From Chitinophagaceae bacterium (GTDB taxonomy: Bacteria > Bacteroidota > Bacteroidia > Chitinophagales > Chitinophagaceae), in assembly GCA_003168265.1 (NCBI GenBank), contig PMSV01000012.1:62001-126000 (forward strand): DNA of 64,000 nucleotides, written 5' to 3'. A program made the position numbers and the translations under genes. The notes below the pieces were generated by a model that did not search any database, was not told the DNA's origin, and saw nothing but the letters and a program-made list of their open reading frames with translations. How positions within the stretch are numbered: position 1 is the stretch's first letter; each line of letters begins with the position of its first letter. This document shows positions 53,815 to 62,468 of this stretch, one piece after another.

Positions 53815-55479
53815 TCATACAAATATTTTACGCATAACAAAATCTCCAAAACCTTCTTTTGGATTGCGCTCTGACCTGAATCTTCGAAATAGGCCATCAA
53901 GTTCCAGGATTATTTCATTTTCACCCAGGCTCTCTCTAAACAACCGGTTCAGACGGGTCCCTTCGTAATCGCCGCCCAGATGAAGATTATACCTTCCCGG
54001 CGCTGTCCCGATCAATCCGATCTCAGCCAGGTAAGGGCGGGCACATCCATTTGGGCAACCCGTCATCCTTATAACGATCTGCTCTTCTTCCAGGCCATGG
54101 TGGGAAAGCAGGGTTTCCAACTTATCAATCAGTCCCGGCAAATACCGTTGAGCCTCCGCCAGGGCCAGGGGGCATGTGGGTAAAGAGACGCAGGCCATGG
54201 AATTCTTGCGTAGTAGGCCCAGGGTATCCATAAAAGCACGAATTCCGAACCGGTCCAGAATCCCCTCGACAATTGGCTTGTCCTTTCCATCAATATCAGC
54301 AATGATCACATTTTGATTGCCGGTAAATCGAAAATTTGCCGTTTTGCTTTTGGCGATCTCCAGAATGGCGGATTTCATGGCCAACCCCTTCTCATCGAGC
54401 ACCCTTCCATTCTCAATAAACAGAGTATAATGCCATTTTCCGGCCAGATCCCTCTCCCATCCATAAGCGTCTCCCCTTTCAGTAAATAAAAAAGGCTTCG
54501 CGGGCTCAAACAGCCACCCGTTTCTGCGTTCGACTTCTTCTTTGAACCATTTAATGCCATGGTTGTCCACTGTATATTTAAGCCTGGCCAGTTTTCGGTC
54601 GCTCCGGTTTCCGAAATCCCGCTGGATACTGGTAATAGCATATACGGTTTTTAGGATCTTTTCATCCGATAATGACGCATCCAGAAAACCGATGACAGTA
54701 GCCAACCTGGGATACGTAGAAGGGTTGCCATAAGTAGTCGAAAGCCCCCCTCCCACTGCTACATTAAAACCCTTAAGTCTTCCCTTTTCAATGATCGCGA
54801 TGAGCCCGACATCATTGGCAAATACATCCCCATCGTTGTTTGGGGGAATCGCAATTGCAATCTTGAATTTTCTCGGCAAGTAACGTTCCTGGTAAAGAGG
54901 ATCGTCCTCATCCCTTTTATCAGCTATCTTTTCTTCATCCAGCCAGATCTCGTAATAGGCTCTTGTTCGCGGCATCAGGTATTGACTGATCTTGTCAGCA
55001 TACTCTTGAATGGCGCTATGAAGCGAAGAATTAGCCGGATTCCCTGAACAGATCACGTTGCGATTGATATCCCCGCAAGTCGCTATTGAATCCAGCTTAA
55101 CCTCATCAAAAGCTTTGATGGTTGGTTTTATATGAGATTTGATGATTCCATGCAATTGAACTGTTTGCCTGGTCGTGATTTTTATCACCCCGGTTGAGTG
55201 GGTCTCTGCTATTTCATGGATCGCGATCCATTGGTCCGCAGAAAGCAATCCACCTGGAAGGCGCAAACGGATCATATAAGAATAAAGTCTTTCCAGCTTT
55301 TTTTCCGCCCTTTCATCCCTTCTGTCACGGTCATCCTGTTGGTACATACCATGAAATTTAATGATGGACTGATCGTCTTCTCTCAAGGATCCCGTCAGTT
55401 CATCTGAGAGGCTTTCCTTGATGGTTCCCCGCAAACCCCTGCTCTCTTTCTTGATTTTTTCGGTTGGGCTTTCCGCCAT
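53815..55479 (-). CDS. cysI: Assimilatory sulfite reductase hemoprotein subunit
   Basis: A 554-residue siroheme and [4Fe-4S] enzyme reducing sulfite to sulfide with six electrons from CysJ. The cluster and siroheme Cys are C430 and C436 (ACVSLPTCPLAL), then C475 and C479 (TGCPNGCAR), as in E. coli CysI. Ferredoxin-like repeats occur (TTRQTVQLHG, FRFTGNQNVIIAD). The N-terminal start at 55479 gives a full-length protein. The stop is 74 bases before the palindrome. It follows cysJ by 10 bases in the same operon. Confidence 0.96.
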   Translation of the reverse strand: MAESPTEKIKKESRGLRGTIKESLSDELTGSLREDDQSIIKFHGMYQQDDRDRRDERAEKKLERLYSYMIRLRLPGGLLSADQWIAIHEIAETHSTGVIKITTRQTVQLHGIIKSHIKPTIKAFDEVKLDSIATCGDINRNVICSGNPANSSLHSAIQEYADKISQYLMPRTRAYYEIWLDEEKIADKRDEDDPLYQERYLPRKFKIAIAIPPNNDGDVFANDVGLIAIIEKGRLKGFNVAVGGGLSTTYGNPSTYPRLATVIGFLDASLSDEKILKTVYAITSIQRDFGNRSDRKLARLKYTVDNHGIKWFKEEVERRNGWLFEPAKPFLFTERGDAYGWERDLAGKWHYTLFIENGRVLDEKGLAMKSAILEIAKSKTANFRFTGNQNVIIADIDGKDKPIVEGILDRFGIRAFMDTLGLLRKNSMACVSLPTCPLALAEAQRYLPGLIDKLETLLSHHGLEEEQIVIRMTGCPNGCARPYLAEIGLIGTAPGRYNLHLGGDYEGTRLNRLFRESLGENEIILELDGLFRRFRSERNPKEGFGDFVMRKIFV

Positions 55480-55489
55480 ATATTTAGAA

Positions 55490-57175
55490 TTAATAAACGT
55501 CCGTTAAATAACGACCTGAACTTTTCAGTTCTTCCAGGAATTCCTCAGCCTGCCCATCCTTCCGTTTCCCATGTTCACTAATTATCGATCTAAATGCATT
55601 CTCAACATCCTCGCTCATTGGATTTCTCGAGCCGCAAACATAGATCACTGCCCCCTTTTCAATCCAATTGTAAATTTCCCGGCCCTGTTCCCGAATGCGA
55701 TGCTGAACATAGATTTTATCCGCCTGGTCCCTGGAAAAAGCCAAATGGACATGTTTCAATACACCTGTTTGGACCCATTGCTGTATTTCAGACTGATATA
55801 GAAAATCACTTATAAAATGTTGTTCCCCGAAGAAAAGCCAATTATAGCCTGTGGCTCCTGAAGCATCCCGATGCGAAAGAAAGGATCGGAAGGGCGCAAT
55901 TCCCGTACCCGGACCGATCATAACGATCGGTTTTTCAGAATCTGGCAATCGGAATTGATGATTCTTATGGATATAGAATTCCTGCATATCCTGAACTTGT
56001 AACCCGGTTAAAATATCCGAGCAGAGTCCATAACGCGTTTCTCCATATGCCTCATAGTTGCTCTTAGAAACCGTCAGGTGTATTTCATCCGGATGCGCCT
56101 TTGGAGAGGATGAGATTGAATAGAGTCTGGGAGCAATCGGTTCCAGGGACTGAAATATCTCTTTCCAGATTTCGCTGTTTTTAACCGGATAGGCTTTTAC
56201 GAGGTCGGACAAGTGCCATCTTTCACCACTTATTTCATTGCCGGTAATACCCGCATATCTCCCCACTACCCGCTCTGGCAAACAGGTTATATTCAATTTT
56301 GTTTTCAACAAATCAAACATACTCATCCTGCCAAACCGGTGTTCGATCTGTTCCTCTGCGTCGGCCCCAACCCGATCCAAAATTTCCAATACCGTTTTAT
56401 CACTATTGACCGGTACCACCCCAATGGAGTCGCCAGGTTCATAGTCGACCCGCTCAATACCGATTTCTATATGATGGGTTTGTTTGGCAGAACCGCGGTC
56501 ATTCAGATTGATATTGGCGATTATCGTCCCTTTAAGGAATTTCTTTCCACCGGTTCTCCTGCTTCCTGGCTTCAATTTTACTTCAGGCCTGGAAGCATTT
56601 TCCATTCTTCCCAAAACTTCCGCAAACCACTGTTCGGCATTTGACTGGAAATCCACATCGCATCTTTGAATTTCCGTTATTCTTTCCGCACCAAGATTTT
56701 CCAACTGGCGGTCCATATCCTCTCCTGCCTTGCAAAACATGGGGTAAGCAGAATCCCCAAGAGCCAGTATGCTGTATTTCATTTTATCCAGCCGGAAACC
56801 ATTATGATGGATATGCTGGAAGAATTTCCTGCCAGCGGCAGGAGGTTCCCCATCCCCATGTGTGCTGACAATTGCAAAAAAAAACTCTTCCTTAACCAAA
56901 TCAGAAGGGCGGTATTGATCCAGGCTTTGCACACGGGCATGCACACCCTTTTGTTTTGCACGGATGGCCAGCTCAGAAGCTAATTTCTTGGAATTTCCCG
57001 TTTCGGTCGCATATGCAATTGTTATTTTGTGCGGTAAAGAATTGCCTTCATTTTTGATACTTTCCATTGGCTTTTCCAACAGGGCGGACAGATACCCGTT
57101 TAGCCAGATTAATTCTTCCCGGGTCAGAGCAGAAATCAGTTCCTGAAACGCCTTTAATTTATTTTCCGCTATCAT
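55490..57175 (-). CDS. cysJ: Sulfite reductase (NADPH) flavoprotein subunit
   Basis: A 561-residue diflavin reductase passing electrons from NADPH to CysI. Residues ~50-185 are a flavodoxin domain (IAYATETGNSKKLASEL, STHGDGEPP, LALGDSAYPMFC). FAD-binding (RLYSISSSPKAHPDEIHLTVS) and NADP-binding regions (MIGPGTGIAPFRSFL, YVCGSRNPMSEDV) follow, and the protein ends GRYLTDVY with the usual terminal Tyr. It sits between cobA and cysI with short gaps, in the sulfate reduction operon. Confidence 0.95.
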   Translation of the reverse strand: MIAENKLKAFQELISALTREELIWLNGYLSALLEKPMESIKNEGNSLPHKITIAYATETGNSKKLASELAIRAKQKGVHARVQSLDQYRPSDLVKEEFFFAIVSTHGDGEPPAAGRKFFQHIHHNGFRLDKMKYSILALGDSAYPMFCKAGEDMDRQLENLGAERITEIQRCDVDFQSNAEQWFAEVLGRMENASRPEVKLKPGSRRTGGKKFLKGTIIANINLNDRGSAKQTHHIEIGIERVDYEPGDSIGVVPVNSDKTVLEILDRVGADAEEQIEHRFGRMSMFDLLKTKLNITCLPERVVGRYAGITGNEISGERWHLSDLVKAYPVKNSEIWKEIFQSLEPIAPRLYSISSSPKAHPDEIHLTVSKSNYEAYGETRYGLCSDILTGLQVQDMQEFYIHKNHQFRLPDSEKPIVMIGPGTGIAPFRSFLSHRDASGATGYNWLFFGEQHFISDFLYQSEIQQWVQTGVLKHVHLAFSRDQADKIYVQHRIREQGREIYNWIEKGAVIYVCGSRNPMSEDVENAFRSIISEHGKRKDGQAEEFLEELKSSGRYLTDVY

Positions 57176-57189
57176 TTAACCTTGTTTGG

Positions 57190-58023
57190 TCATGCTCTCG
57201 CATAATTTTCCTTCTTATCCTCCAACTGTTCAAAATAGTTTTTCCTTTCACAATTATCAGGCATCCAACTAAAATGGCTATTAAGGACGGCGACCCTGCC
57301 AATGACGATTATGGCTGGAGAAATAATACTCTCATAAGCCCTTCTTTTTTCAAAATCCTCTATCGAGCAGTTGACCACATGCTGAAATGGCGTGGATGCC
57401 TGTTCTATGATTGCAAGGCCCTTGTCTTTTTCAATACCGGCGCTTATCAGGTTATCCACTATTTGCTCCAGGTTTTCCGAAGACATGTAAAATACCAGAG
57501 TGTCTTCGGTCCTTGCTAATTCCCCCCAAATCGATTCAGTCCAATCCCTGAGCCTGTGACAGGTAAGATATCGGACAGATTGAGCGTAACCCCTGGCTGT
57601 CAATGGGATTCCGGAGTATGCCGCCGCACCTGAAGCTGCTGTGATACCGGGCACAATTTCGTATTCGATCCCTAGAGAAACCAGTATCTGCAGTTCATCC
57701 AATATATTGGAAAACAGGGTGGCATCGCCCCCTTTCAAACGAACCACTAATTTGCCTTGTTTGGCATAAAAAACAATCAGGTCATTAATCCTGCTTTGTG
57801 AAACGGATGCCCCGCAGCCTCCTTGCTTCCCAACACGGCATATCAAAGTATTCTTACTTACGTAACGCTTCAGTAAAACCGGACTTACCAGACGATCGGT
57901 AATTACAACCTCTGCCCTTTGAAGCCATTGAGCCGCTTTGACGGTGATGAGATCCGGGTCTCCGGGCCCGGCACCGGCTATGATCACTTTACCCTGTTTC
58001 TTTATAAATGTTGTGGTATTCAT
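57190..58023 (-). CDS. cobA: Uroporphyrinogen-III C-methyltransferase
   Basis: A 277-residue SAM-dependent methyltransferase making precorrin-2 from uroporphyrinogen III. The N-terminal loop AGAGPGDPDLITVKA, the VRLKGGDATLFSN loop (GGDP-type) and EYEIVPGITAASGAAAYSGIPLT are the family marks. With the Met8-type half of the fusion at 50792 it gives siroheme for CysI. It lacks the HemD or CysG fusion. It lies 37 bases after cysN and 14 bases before cysJ. Confidence 0.95.
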   Translation of the reverse strand: MNTTTFIKKQGKVIIAGAGPGDPDLITVKAAQWLQRAEVVITDRLVSPVLLKRYVSKNTLICRVGKQGGCGASVSQSRINDLIVFYAKQGKLVVRLKGGDATLFSNILDELQILVSLGIEYEIVPGITAASGAAAYSGIPLTARGYAQSVRYLTCHRLRDWTESIWGELARTEDTLVFYMSSENLEQIVDNLISAGIEKDKGLAIIEQASTPFQHVVNCSIEDFEKRRAYESIISPAIIVIGRVAVLNSHFSWMPDNCERKNYFEQLEDKKENYARA

Positions 58024-58060
58024 TAGTCTATATGTTTGATAGGCTATTCATACAAAAAAA

Positions 58061-59302
58061 TTATTGGATCATACAGGCTCCGACCGTTGCATTGCTGGTT
58101 TCATCGATCAATATTGCTCCGCCATTTACGCGCAAATCCTTATAACTGTCAAATGGCAGTGGCGCTGCTGTCCTAATGGAAACCTTCACAATATCATTTA
58201 ACATGGCTTCATAAACCTCCTCATTTTTAGTCAGTGTATTGACATCAAGCCGATATTCAATTTCCCTGACCATAGCCTTTATTGTCAGACTATTTATTTG
58301 TAAAATGTATTTGTTGCCAGGATGCAGTGGCTTTTTGTCCATCCAGCAGAGCAGCACATCCAGTTCCTGGTTAACCTGGGGCAGATGATCTTCTTTCACA
58401 AGAAGGTCACCCCGGCCAATATCAATATCATCTATCAGAGTAATTACAGCGCTTTGAGGGGCATAGGCAAAATCCACCTGCTTTCCTCCAACTTCTATGG
58501 AAGAAATCCTGCTTTTCAGTCCGGAAGGCAGAACCATGATCTGATCCCCGGTCCGATAAATACCGCTGATGAGTTTGCCTGCATAGCCTCGGTAATCCGG
58601 CAATTCCTCTGTTTGCGGCCTAATGACAAACTGAATGGGGAATCTGGGAACAGTCAGGTTAATATCATTGTCCAAATGAATATTTTCAAGCAATTGTAAC
58701 AAGGTTTCCCCATGGTACCATGACAGGTTTTCCGATTTCTCCACGATATTGTCCCCTCTTAGTGCGCTGATCGGCAAGAAATGAATATCCTTCAGGCCAA
58801 GGCTTTTTCCCATCTCCGAATAGTCGATAACGATATTGTTATAAATGTCCTCTGCAAAATCTACCAGGTCCATTTTATTGATTGCTACGACCAGGTGGGG
58901 AATATTCAGTAAGGATGCAATGATGGAATGTCTTCTGGTTTGCTCCGCTACTCCGTTACGTGCATCTATCAAAATGATGATCAGGTCGGCTTTAGATGCA
59001 CCGGTCACCATATTCCTTGTATATTGAATGTGCCCAGGAGCATCTGCGATGATGAATTTTCTCTTAGCTGTGGAGAAATATTTATAAGCCACATCAATTG
59101 TTATACCCTGTTCGCGTTCCGCTCTCAGACCATCAGTCACCAATGCCAGGTCAATTTCTCCGTCCTCCTTTAACCGGCTTTGCTTCTCAAGGGCTTCCAT
59201 TTGGTCGATCAATATGCTCTTACTGTCATAAAGAAGGCGTCCGATCAATGTGCTTTTCCCGTCATCGACACTGCCTGCAGTAATGAATCTCAATATGTCC
59301 AT
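58061..59302 (-). CDS. cysN: Sulfate adenylyltransferase GTPase subunit
   Basis: A 413-residue EF-Tu-like GTPase that drives APS synthesis by CysD. G1 is GSVDDGKSTLIGR, G3 is DAPGHIQYTRN, G4 is NKMDLVDF. The following beta-barrel domains are complete. No APS kinase (CysC) is fused to the C-terminus, in keeping with an APS reductase route. It follows cysD by 27 bases. Confidence 0.96.
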   Translation of the reverse strand: MDILRFITAGSVDDGKSTLIGRLLYDSKSILIDQMEALEKQSRLKEDGEIDLALVTDGLRAEREQGITIDVAYKYFSTAKRKFIIADAPGHIQYTRNMVTGASKADLIIILIDARNGVAEQTRRHSIIASLLNIPHLVVAINKMDLVDFAEDIYNNIVIDYSEMGKSLGLKDIHFLPISALRGDNIVEKSENLSWYHGETLLQLLENIHLDNDINLTVPRFPIQFVIRPQTEELPDYRGYAGKLISGIYRTGDQIMVLPSGLKSRISSIEVGGKQVDFAYAPQSAVITLIDDIDIGRGDLLVKEDHLPQVNQELDVLLCWMDKKPLHPGNKYILQINSLTIKAMVREIEYRLDVNTLTKNEEVYEAMLNDIVKVSIRTAAPLPFDSYKDLRVNGGAILIDETSNATVGACMIQ

Positions 59303-59329
59303 ATCCTGTCTGAATTTCTATCTGGATTT

Positions 59330-60241
59330 CTAAAAATAACCATTCTTTTTACGGTCTTCCATTGCCGCCTCCGAAAACTTGTCATCGATCCTGGTCTCCC
59401 CTCTTTCACTGGTTCGCGTAACCGTAATTTCTTCAATGATGCTATCCACATCAATGGCAGTTGATTCTACGGCAGCAGTACAGGTCATGTCGCCAACCGT
59501 CCGGTATCGAACCTTCTTCTTAAGTATGGTATCCGAAGGATCCAGAAGGATAAAAGAAGAATAGGCCACAAGTTGTCCTTCAAATTCGATGACTTCACGA
59601 TCATGAGAGAAATAAATGGAAGGCAGGGAAATCTTTTCCCTGCGGATATAGTTCCATACGTCCAATTCGGTCCAATTGCTTATTGGAAAAGCCCTCACAT
59701 TTTCACCCTTATGAATTTTTCCGTTGTAAGTATTCCAAAGCTCGGGTCTTTGCAATTTAGGGTCCCATTGTCCGAATTCATCCCGCACTGAAAATATCCT
59801 CTCTTTTGCCCTGGCTTTCTCTTCATCCCTGCGTCCGCCTCCAATACAGACATCGAATTCGAATTCTGCAATGGCATCCAAAAGAGTATAGGTCTGCAAT
59901 TGATTGCGACTGGCAAATTTGCCCCTCGGTTCGGTCAATTTTTTTTCCCTTATTGTATCTTCCACCTTACGGATAATGAGTTTTTCACCGATCTGTCCTA
60001 CAAGCGAGTCCCGAAACTCCAGGGCCTCGGGAAAATTATGGCCCGTGTCAATATGCAATAAAGGAAAGGGAAATTTACCTGGCCTGAAGGCCTTTAAAGC
60101 TAAATGAACCAGGGTAATGCTGTCTTTCCCACCGCTAAACAACAGGGCAGGCCGTTCAAATTGTCCCGCAACTTCTCTCAAAATATGAATTGCTTCGGAT
60201 TCGAGTTGGTCAAGGTAATCTACAGTATATTCAGTCTTCAT
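59330..60241 (-). CDS. cysD: Sulfate adenylyltransferase small subunit
   Basis: A 303-residue PP-loop ATP pyrophosphatase forming APS from sulfate and ATP. The PP motif is FSGGKDSITLVHLA; DTGHNFPE, RRDEEKARAKER and ending SEAAMEDRKKNGYF are typical CysD features. The start at 60241 (KTEYTVDYLDQLESEAIHI) is chosen because a longer frame to 60331 overlaps the cysH coding region and is not conserved in the family. It follows cysH by 35 bases. Confidence 0.96.
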   Translation of the reverse strand: MKTEYTVDYLDQLESEAIHILREVAGQFERPALLFSGGKDSITLVHLALKAFRPGKFPFPLLHIDTGHNFPEALEFRDSLVGQIGEKLIIRKVEDTIREKKLTEPRGKFASRNQLQTYTLLDAIAEFEFDVCIGGGRRDEEKARAKERIFSVRDEFGQWDPKLQRPELWNTYNGKIHKGENVRAFPISNWTELDVWNYIRREKISLPSIYFSHDREVIEFEGQLVAYSSFILLDPSDTILKKKVRYRTVGDMTCTAAVESTAIDVDSIIEEITVTRTSERGETRIDDKFSEAAMEDRKKNGYF

Positions 60242-60276
60242 TTTCTTTAAGTTTAAAATCCATTTAGCACATGCCT

Positions 60277-60993
60277 TCAAATCTGCTGATGAAGTCCGCA
60301 TTCTTTTTTCCCTTCCTCTTCCCACCACCATCTCCCAGCCCTCATATCCTCACCGGGCCGAACCGCCCTTGTGCAGGGAGCGCATCCAATACTCAAAAAC
60401 CCCTGATCATGTAAAATATTGTAAGGTATATTGTAAAGCTGCATAAATTCATTTACCTGCCCGCTTGACCAATGCAATAGGGGGTGATATTTTAAGACCT
60501 GGTTACCCTCATCCCATTCCAGCGTTTGCAAATTACTTCTCCCGGTGGAATGTTCCGCTCTCAAGCCTGTGATCCAAACAGCCTGACCCTCAAGGGCTCT
60601 TTTCAAGGGTTCCACTTTGCGGATAAAGCAGCAATTTTTTCTGTTTTCAACAGATGCATAAAACGCATTTGGTCCGTTTTTTTCTATAAAAGGTTCAAGC
60701 AGGTCCCTATTGGGATAATAAGCCTTAATGGTCTGACCGTATTTTTCCTGGGTAGCGGCCCAGGCGGAATAAGTCTCCCCAAATAATCTACCGGTATCCA
60801 GCGTAAATACCGGCAATGGGAGCCTTTCAGAAAAAATGAAATGGGTAATTACCTGGTCTTCCTGGCTAAAACTGGAAGAAAAAACAACCTGGCCGGGAAA
60901 TCGTTTCAAAAGAAACACAATTGCATCCTGCGGTATCAGTCTACTCAAACTATAGGTTAAATCCGAAAATGCTGTTTCCTTGGGTTGATCCAT
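60277..60993 (-). CDS. cysH: APS reductase (CysH, iron-sulfur type)
   Basis: A 238-residue assimilatory reductase that converts APS to sulfite using thioredoxin. Unlike PAPS-specific CysH it carries the iron-sulfur motif: C121-C122 (NCCFIRKVEPL) and C204-x-x-C207 (GCAPCTRAV), so APS is its likely substrate. The catalytic Cys is C232 in ECGLHQQ near the end. This fits the absence of a CysC kinase. It is the first large gene of the operon, preceded by a short ORF with a Cys run and a good -7 element. Confidence 0.96.
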   Translation of the reverse strand: MDQPKETAFSDLTYSLSRLIPQDAIVFLLKRFPGQVVFSSSFSQEDQVITHFIFSERLPLPVFTLDTGRLFGETYSAWAATQEKYGQTIKAYYPNRDLLEPFIEKNGPNAFYASVENRKNCCFIRKVEPLKRALEGQAVWITGLRAEHSTGRSNLQTLEWDEGNQVLKYHPLLHWSSGQVNEFMQLYNIPYNILHDQGFLSIGCAPCTRAVRPGEDMRAGRWWWEEEGKKECGLHQQI

Positions 60994-61045
60994 CTTTAAA
61001 ATTATTAAGAAAAGATAGAGGAGTGAAGAAATTAGGCGATGCCTC

Positions 61046-61087
61046 CTAAATTAAGCAACAACAACAAAAGAAGTGAGCTTTGGCCAT
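61046..61087 (-). CDS. Putative polycysteine leader peptide of the sulfate assimilation operon
   Basis: A 13-codon minus-strand ORF, MAKAHFFCCCCLI, with four consecutive Cys codons (TGT TGT TGT TGC). It starts about 15-20 bases after the apparent transcription start and stops 52 bases before cysH. TTAGG/CCTAA and AGGAG/CTCCT pairings just after the Cys run overlap and exclude each other, as an attenuator would need. Cys-tRNA shortage would stall ribosomes at the run. Polycysteine leader ORFs that act this way are known in mycobacteria; here the function is inferred. Confidence 0.6.
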   Translation of the reverse strand: MAKAHFFCCCCLI

Positions 61088-61108
61088 GTAGTCTACAACT
61101 TTGATCGA

Positions 61109-61116
61109 CAAAAATA
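61109..61116 (-). promoter_or_regulatory. Putative -7 element of the cysHDN-cobA-cysJI operon
   Basis: TATTTTTG (61116-61109 on the minus strand) matches TAnnTTTG. TTG occurrences upstream do not give perfect -33 spacing; a T-run lies at about 61140. Confidence 0.5.
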
Positions 61117-61313
61117 GGACAAGCAGGACAATTAAAAAAATTATTCCTTGGCCCAGATTTTTCTGTAACTTTCAAGTCGCTGATTTTCAAACAAATATCA
61201 TCGTCGATCATCTTATAAAAAATCAGTAGCTTCGGCGGCCCTGATTCCAATTTTACGGTTGCCTTCCACAGATAAACTAACAGTTATTCATAAATCAAAA
61301 ACGAGTCAGCAAA

Positions 61314-62381
61314 ATGAAAAAGTACAGATCTGGAGTACTATTCGGCGAAGAACTGGAGGCATTATACAACGATGCAAAAACTAATGAATTTGCCATCCCT
61401 GGAGTCAACTGCATAGGCACAAACAGCATCAATGCGGTTTTGGAGACTGCCGCAAAAGTCAACTCGCCTGTAATCATTCAGTTTTCCAATGGCGGCGCCC
61501 AATTCATCGCAGGAAAGGGCATGCCAAATGATCATCTGCAGGCCAATATCGCCGGTGGTGTCTCCGGAGCCCTGCATATCCACCATGTTGCCAAATACTA
61601 CGAAATTCCCGTGATTTTGCACACGGACCATGCCGCCAAAAAATGGCTTCCCTGGATAAGCGGACTGATCGATGCCGGAGAACAATACTTCAAAGAAAAA
61701 GGACAACCTCTTTACAGTTCACATATGCTTGACCTTTCTGAAGAGCCTATTGAAGAAAACATTCACACTTCAGTTGAATTTTTTAAGCGCATGGCATCGC
61801 TTAAAATGGCGATAGAAATTGAATTAGGTGTAACCGGCGGCGAAGAGGACGGAGTCGACAACAGTGGCCTCGAAAATGAAAAATTATATACTCAGCCACA
61901 GCACGTTGCATATGCATTTCAGGAATTGAGCAAGGTTGGTAAATTGTTTAGCGTAGCAGCAGCTTTTGGAAATGTCCATGGCGTATACAGTCCGGGCAAT
62001 GTGGAACTGCGTCCCGAGATACTCAACAACAGCCAATTGCATATTCAGAAAGAATTGAAGACCGGCCCCAAACCCGTAAATTTTGTATTCCATGGTGGCA
62101 GCGGCTCGCCTCAGCACCAGATACGGGAAGCCATCGGCTATGGGGTGATCAAAATGAATATTGACACCGATATGCAATGGGCCTTCTGGGAAGGAGTTCT
62201 CGATTATTATATTAAAAATGAAGGGTATCTGCAGGGCCAATTAGGTAATCCGGAAGGGCCGCAAAAACCAAATAAAAAATACTATGATCCCCGGGTTTGG
62301 TTGCGTAAGGGCGAGGAAAGTTTCGTCAAAAGGTTGGAAATCGCCTTTGAAGACCTCAATTGTATTAATCGCAATGCTTAA
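61314..62381 (+). CDS. fbaA: Class II fructose-bisphosphate aldolase
   Basis: A 355-residue zinc-dependent aldolase of glycolysis and gluconeogenesis, E. coli FbaA type. Zinc and catalytic residues lie in ILHTDHAAKKWLPW (D105, H106), ELGVTGGEEDGVDN, AAFGNVHGVY and FHGGSGSPQHQI, and NIDTDMQWAFWEGV closes the active site. The start at 61314 fits the family. It is divergent from cysH with 320 bases between the ATGs, and a strong terminator follows. Confidence 0.97.
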   Translation: MKKYRSGVLFGEELEALYNDAKTNEFAIPGVNCIGTNSINAVLETAAKVNSPVIIQFSNGGAQFIAGKGMPNDHLQANIAGGVSGALHIHHVAKYYEIPVILHTDHAAKKWLPWISGLIDAGEQYFKEKGQPLYSSHMLDLSEEPIEENIHTSVEFFKRMASLKMAIEIELGVTGGEEDGVDNSGLENEKLYTQPQHVAYAFQELSKVGKLFSVAAAFGNVHGVYSPGNVELRPEILNNSQLHIQKELKTGPKPVNFVFHGGSGSPQHQIREAIGYGVIKMNIDTDMQWAFWEGVLDYYIKNEGYLQGQLGNPEGPQKPNKKYYDPRVWLRKGEESFVKRLEIAFEDLNCINRNA

Positions 62382-62395
62382 TCGGATGCTTATGT

Positions 62396-62425
62396 GCTCC
62401 TGAGCCAGGGCTCAGGAGCTTATTT
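62396..62425 (+). terminator. Rho-independent terminator after fbaA
   Basis: GCTCCTGAGC pairs perfectly with GCTCAGGAGC (10 bp, CAGG loop), followed by TTATTTTC. It lies 15 bases after the aldolase stop. Confidence 0.88.
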
Positions 62426-62468
62426 TCTGACAGACCTGTTGCTCGAGCCAAAATATTTAAACTCCACC

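Noticed and set aside
53697-53900. 67-codon minus-strand ORF at the end of cysI
   Set aside because: It overlaps the cysI coding end in another frame and has no family resemblance.
60242-60331. 30-codon N-terminal extension of cysD
   Set aside because: It overlaps cysH and is not part of the family; the family start is at 60241.
61032-61250. 72-codon minus-strand ORF with a Leu run (SSLLLLLLLNLGG) upstream of cysH
   Set aside because: It starts upstream of the apparent -7 element and the Leu run is only a frame-shifted reading of the Cys codons. The 13-codon frame fits the promoter position better.
60994-61313. SAM or other known riboswitch before cysH
   Set aside because: No recognisable SAM-type core; the space between promoter and cysH is too short, and is better explained by the leader ORF.
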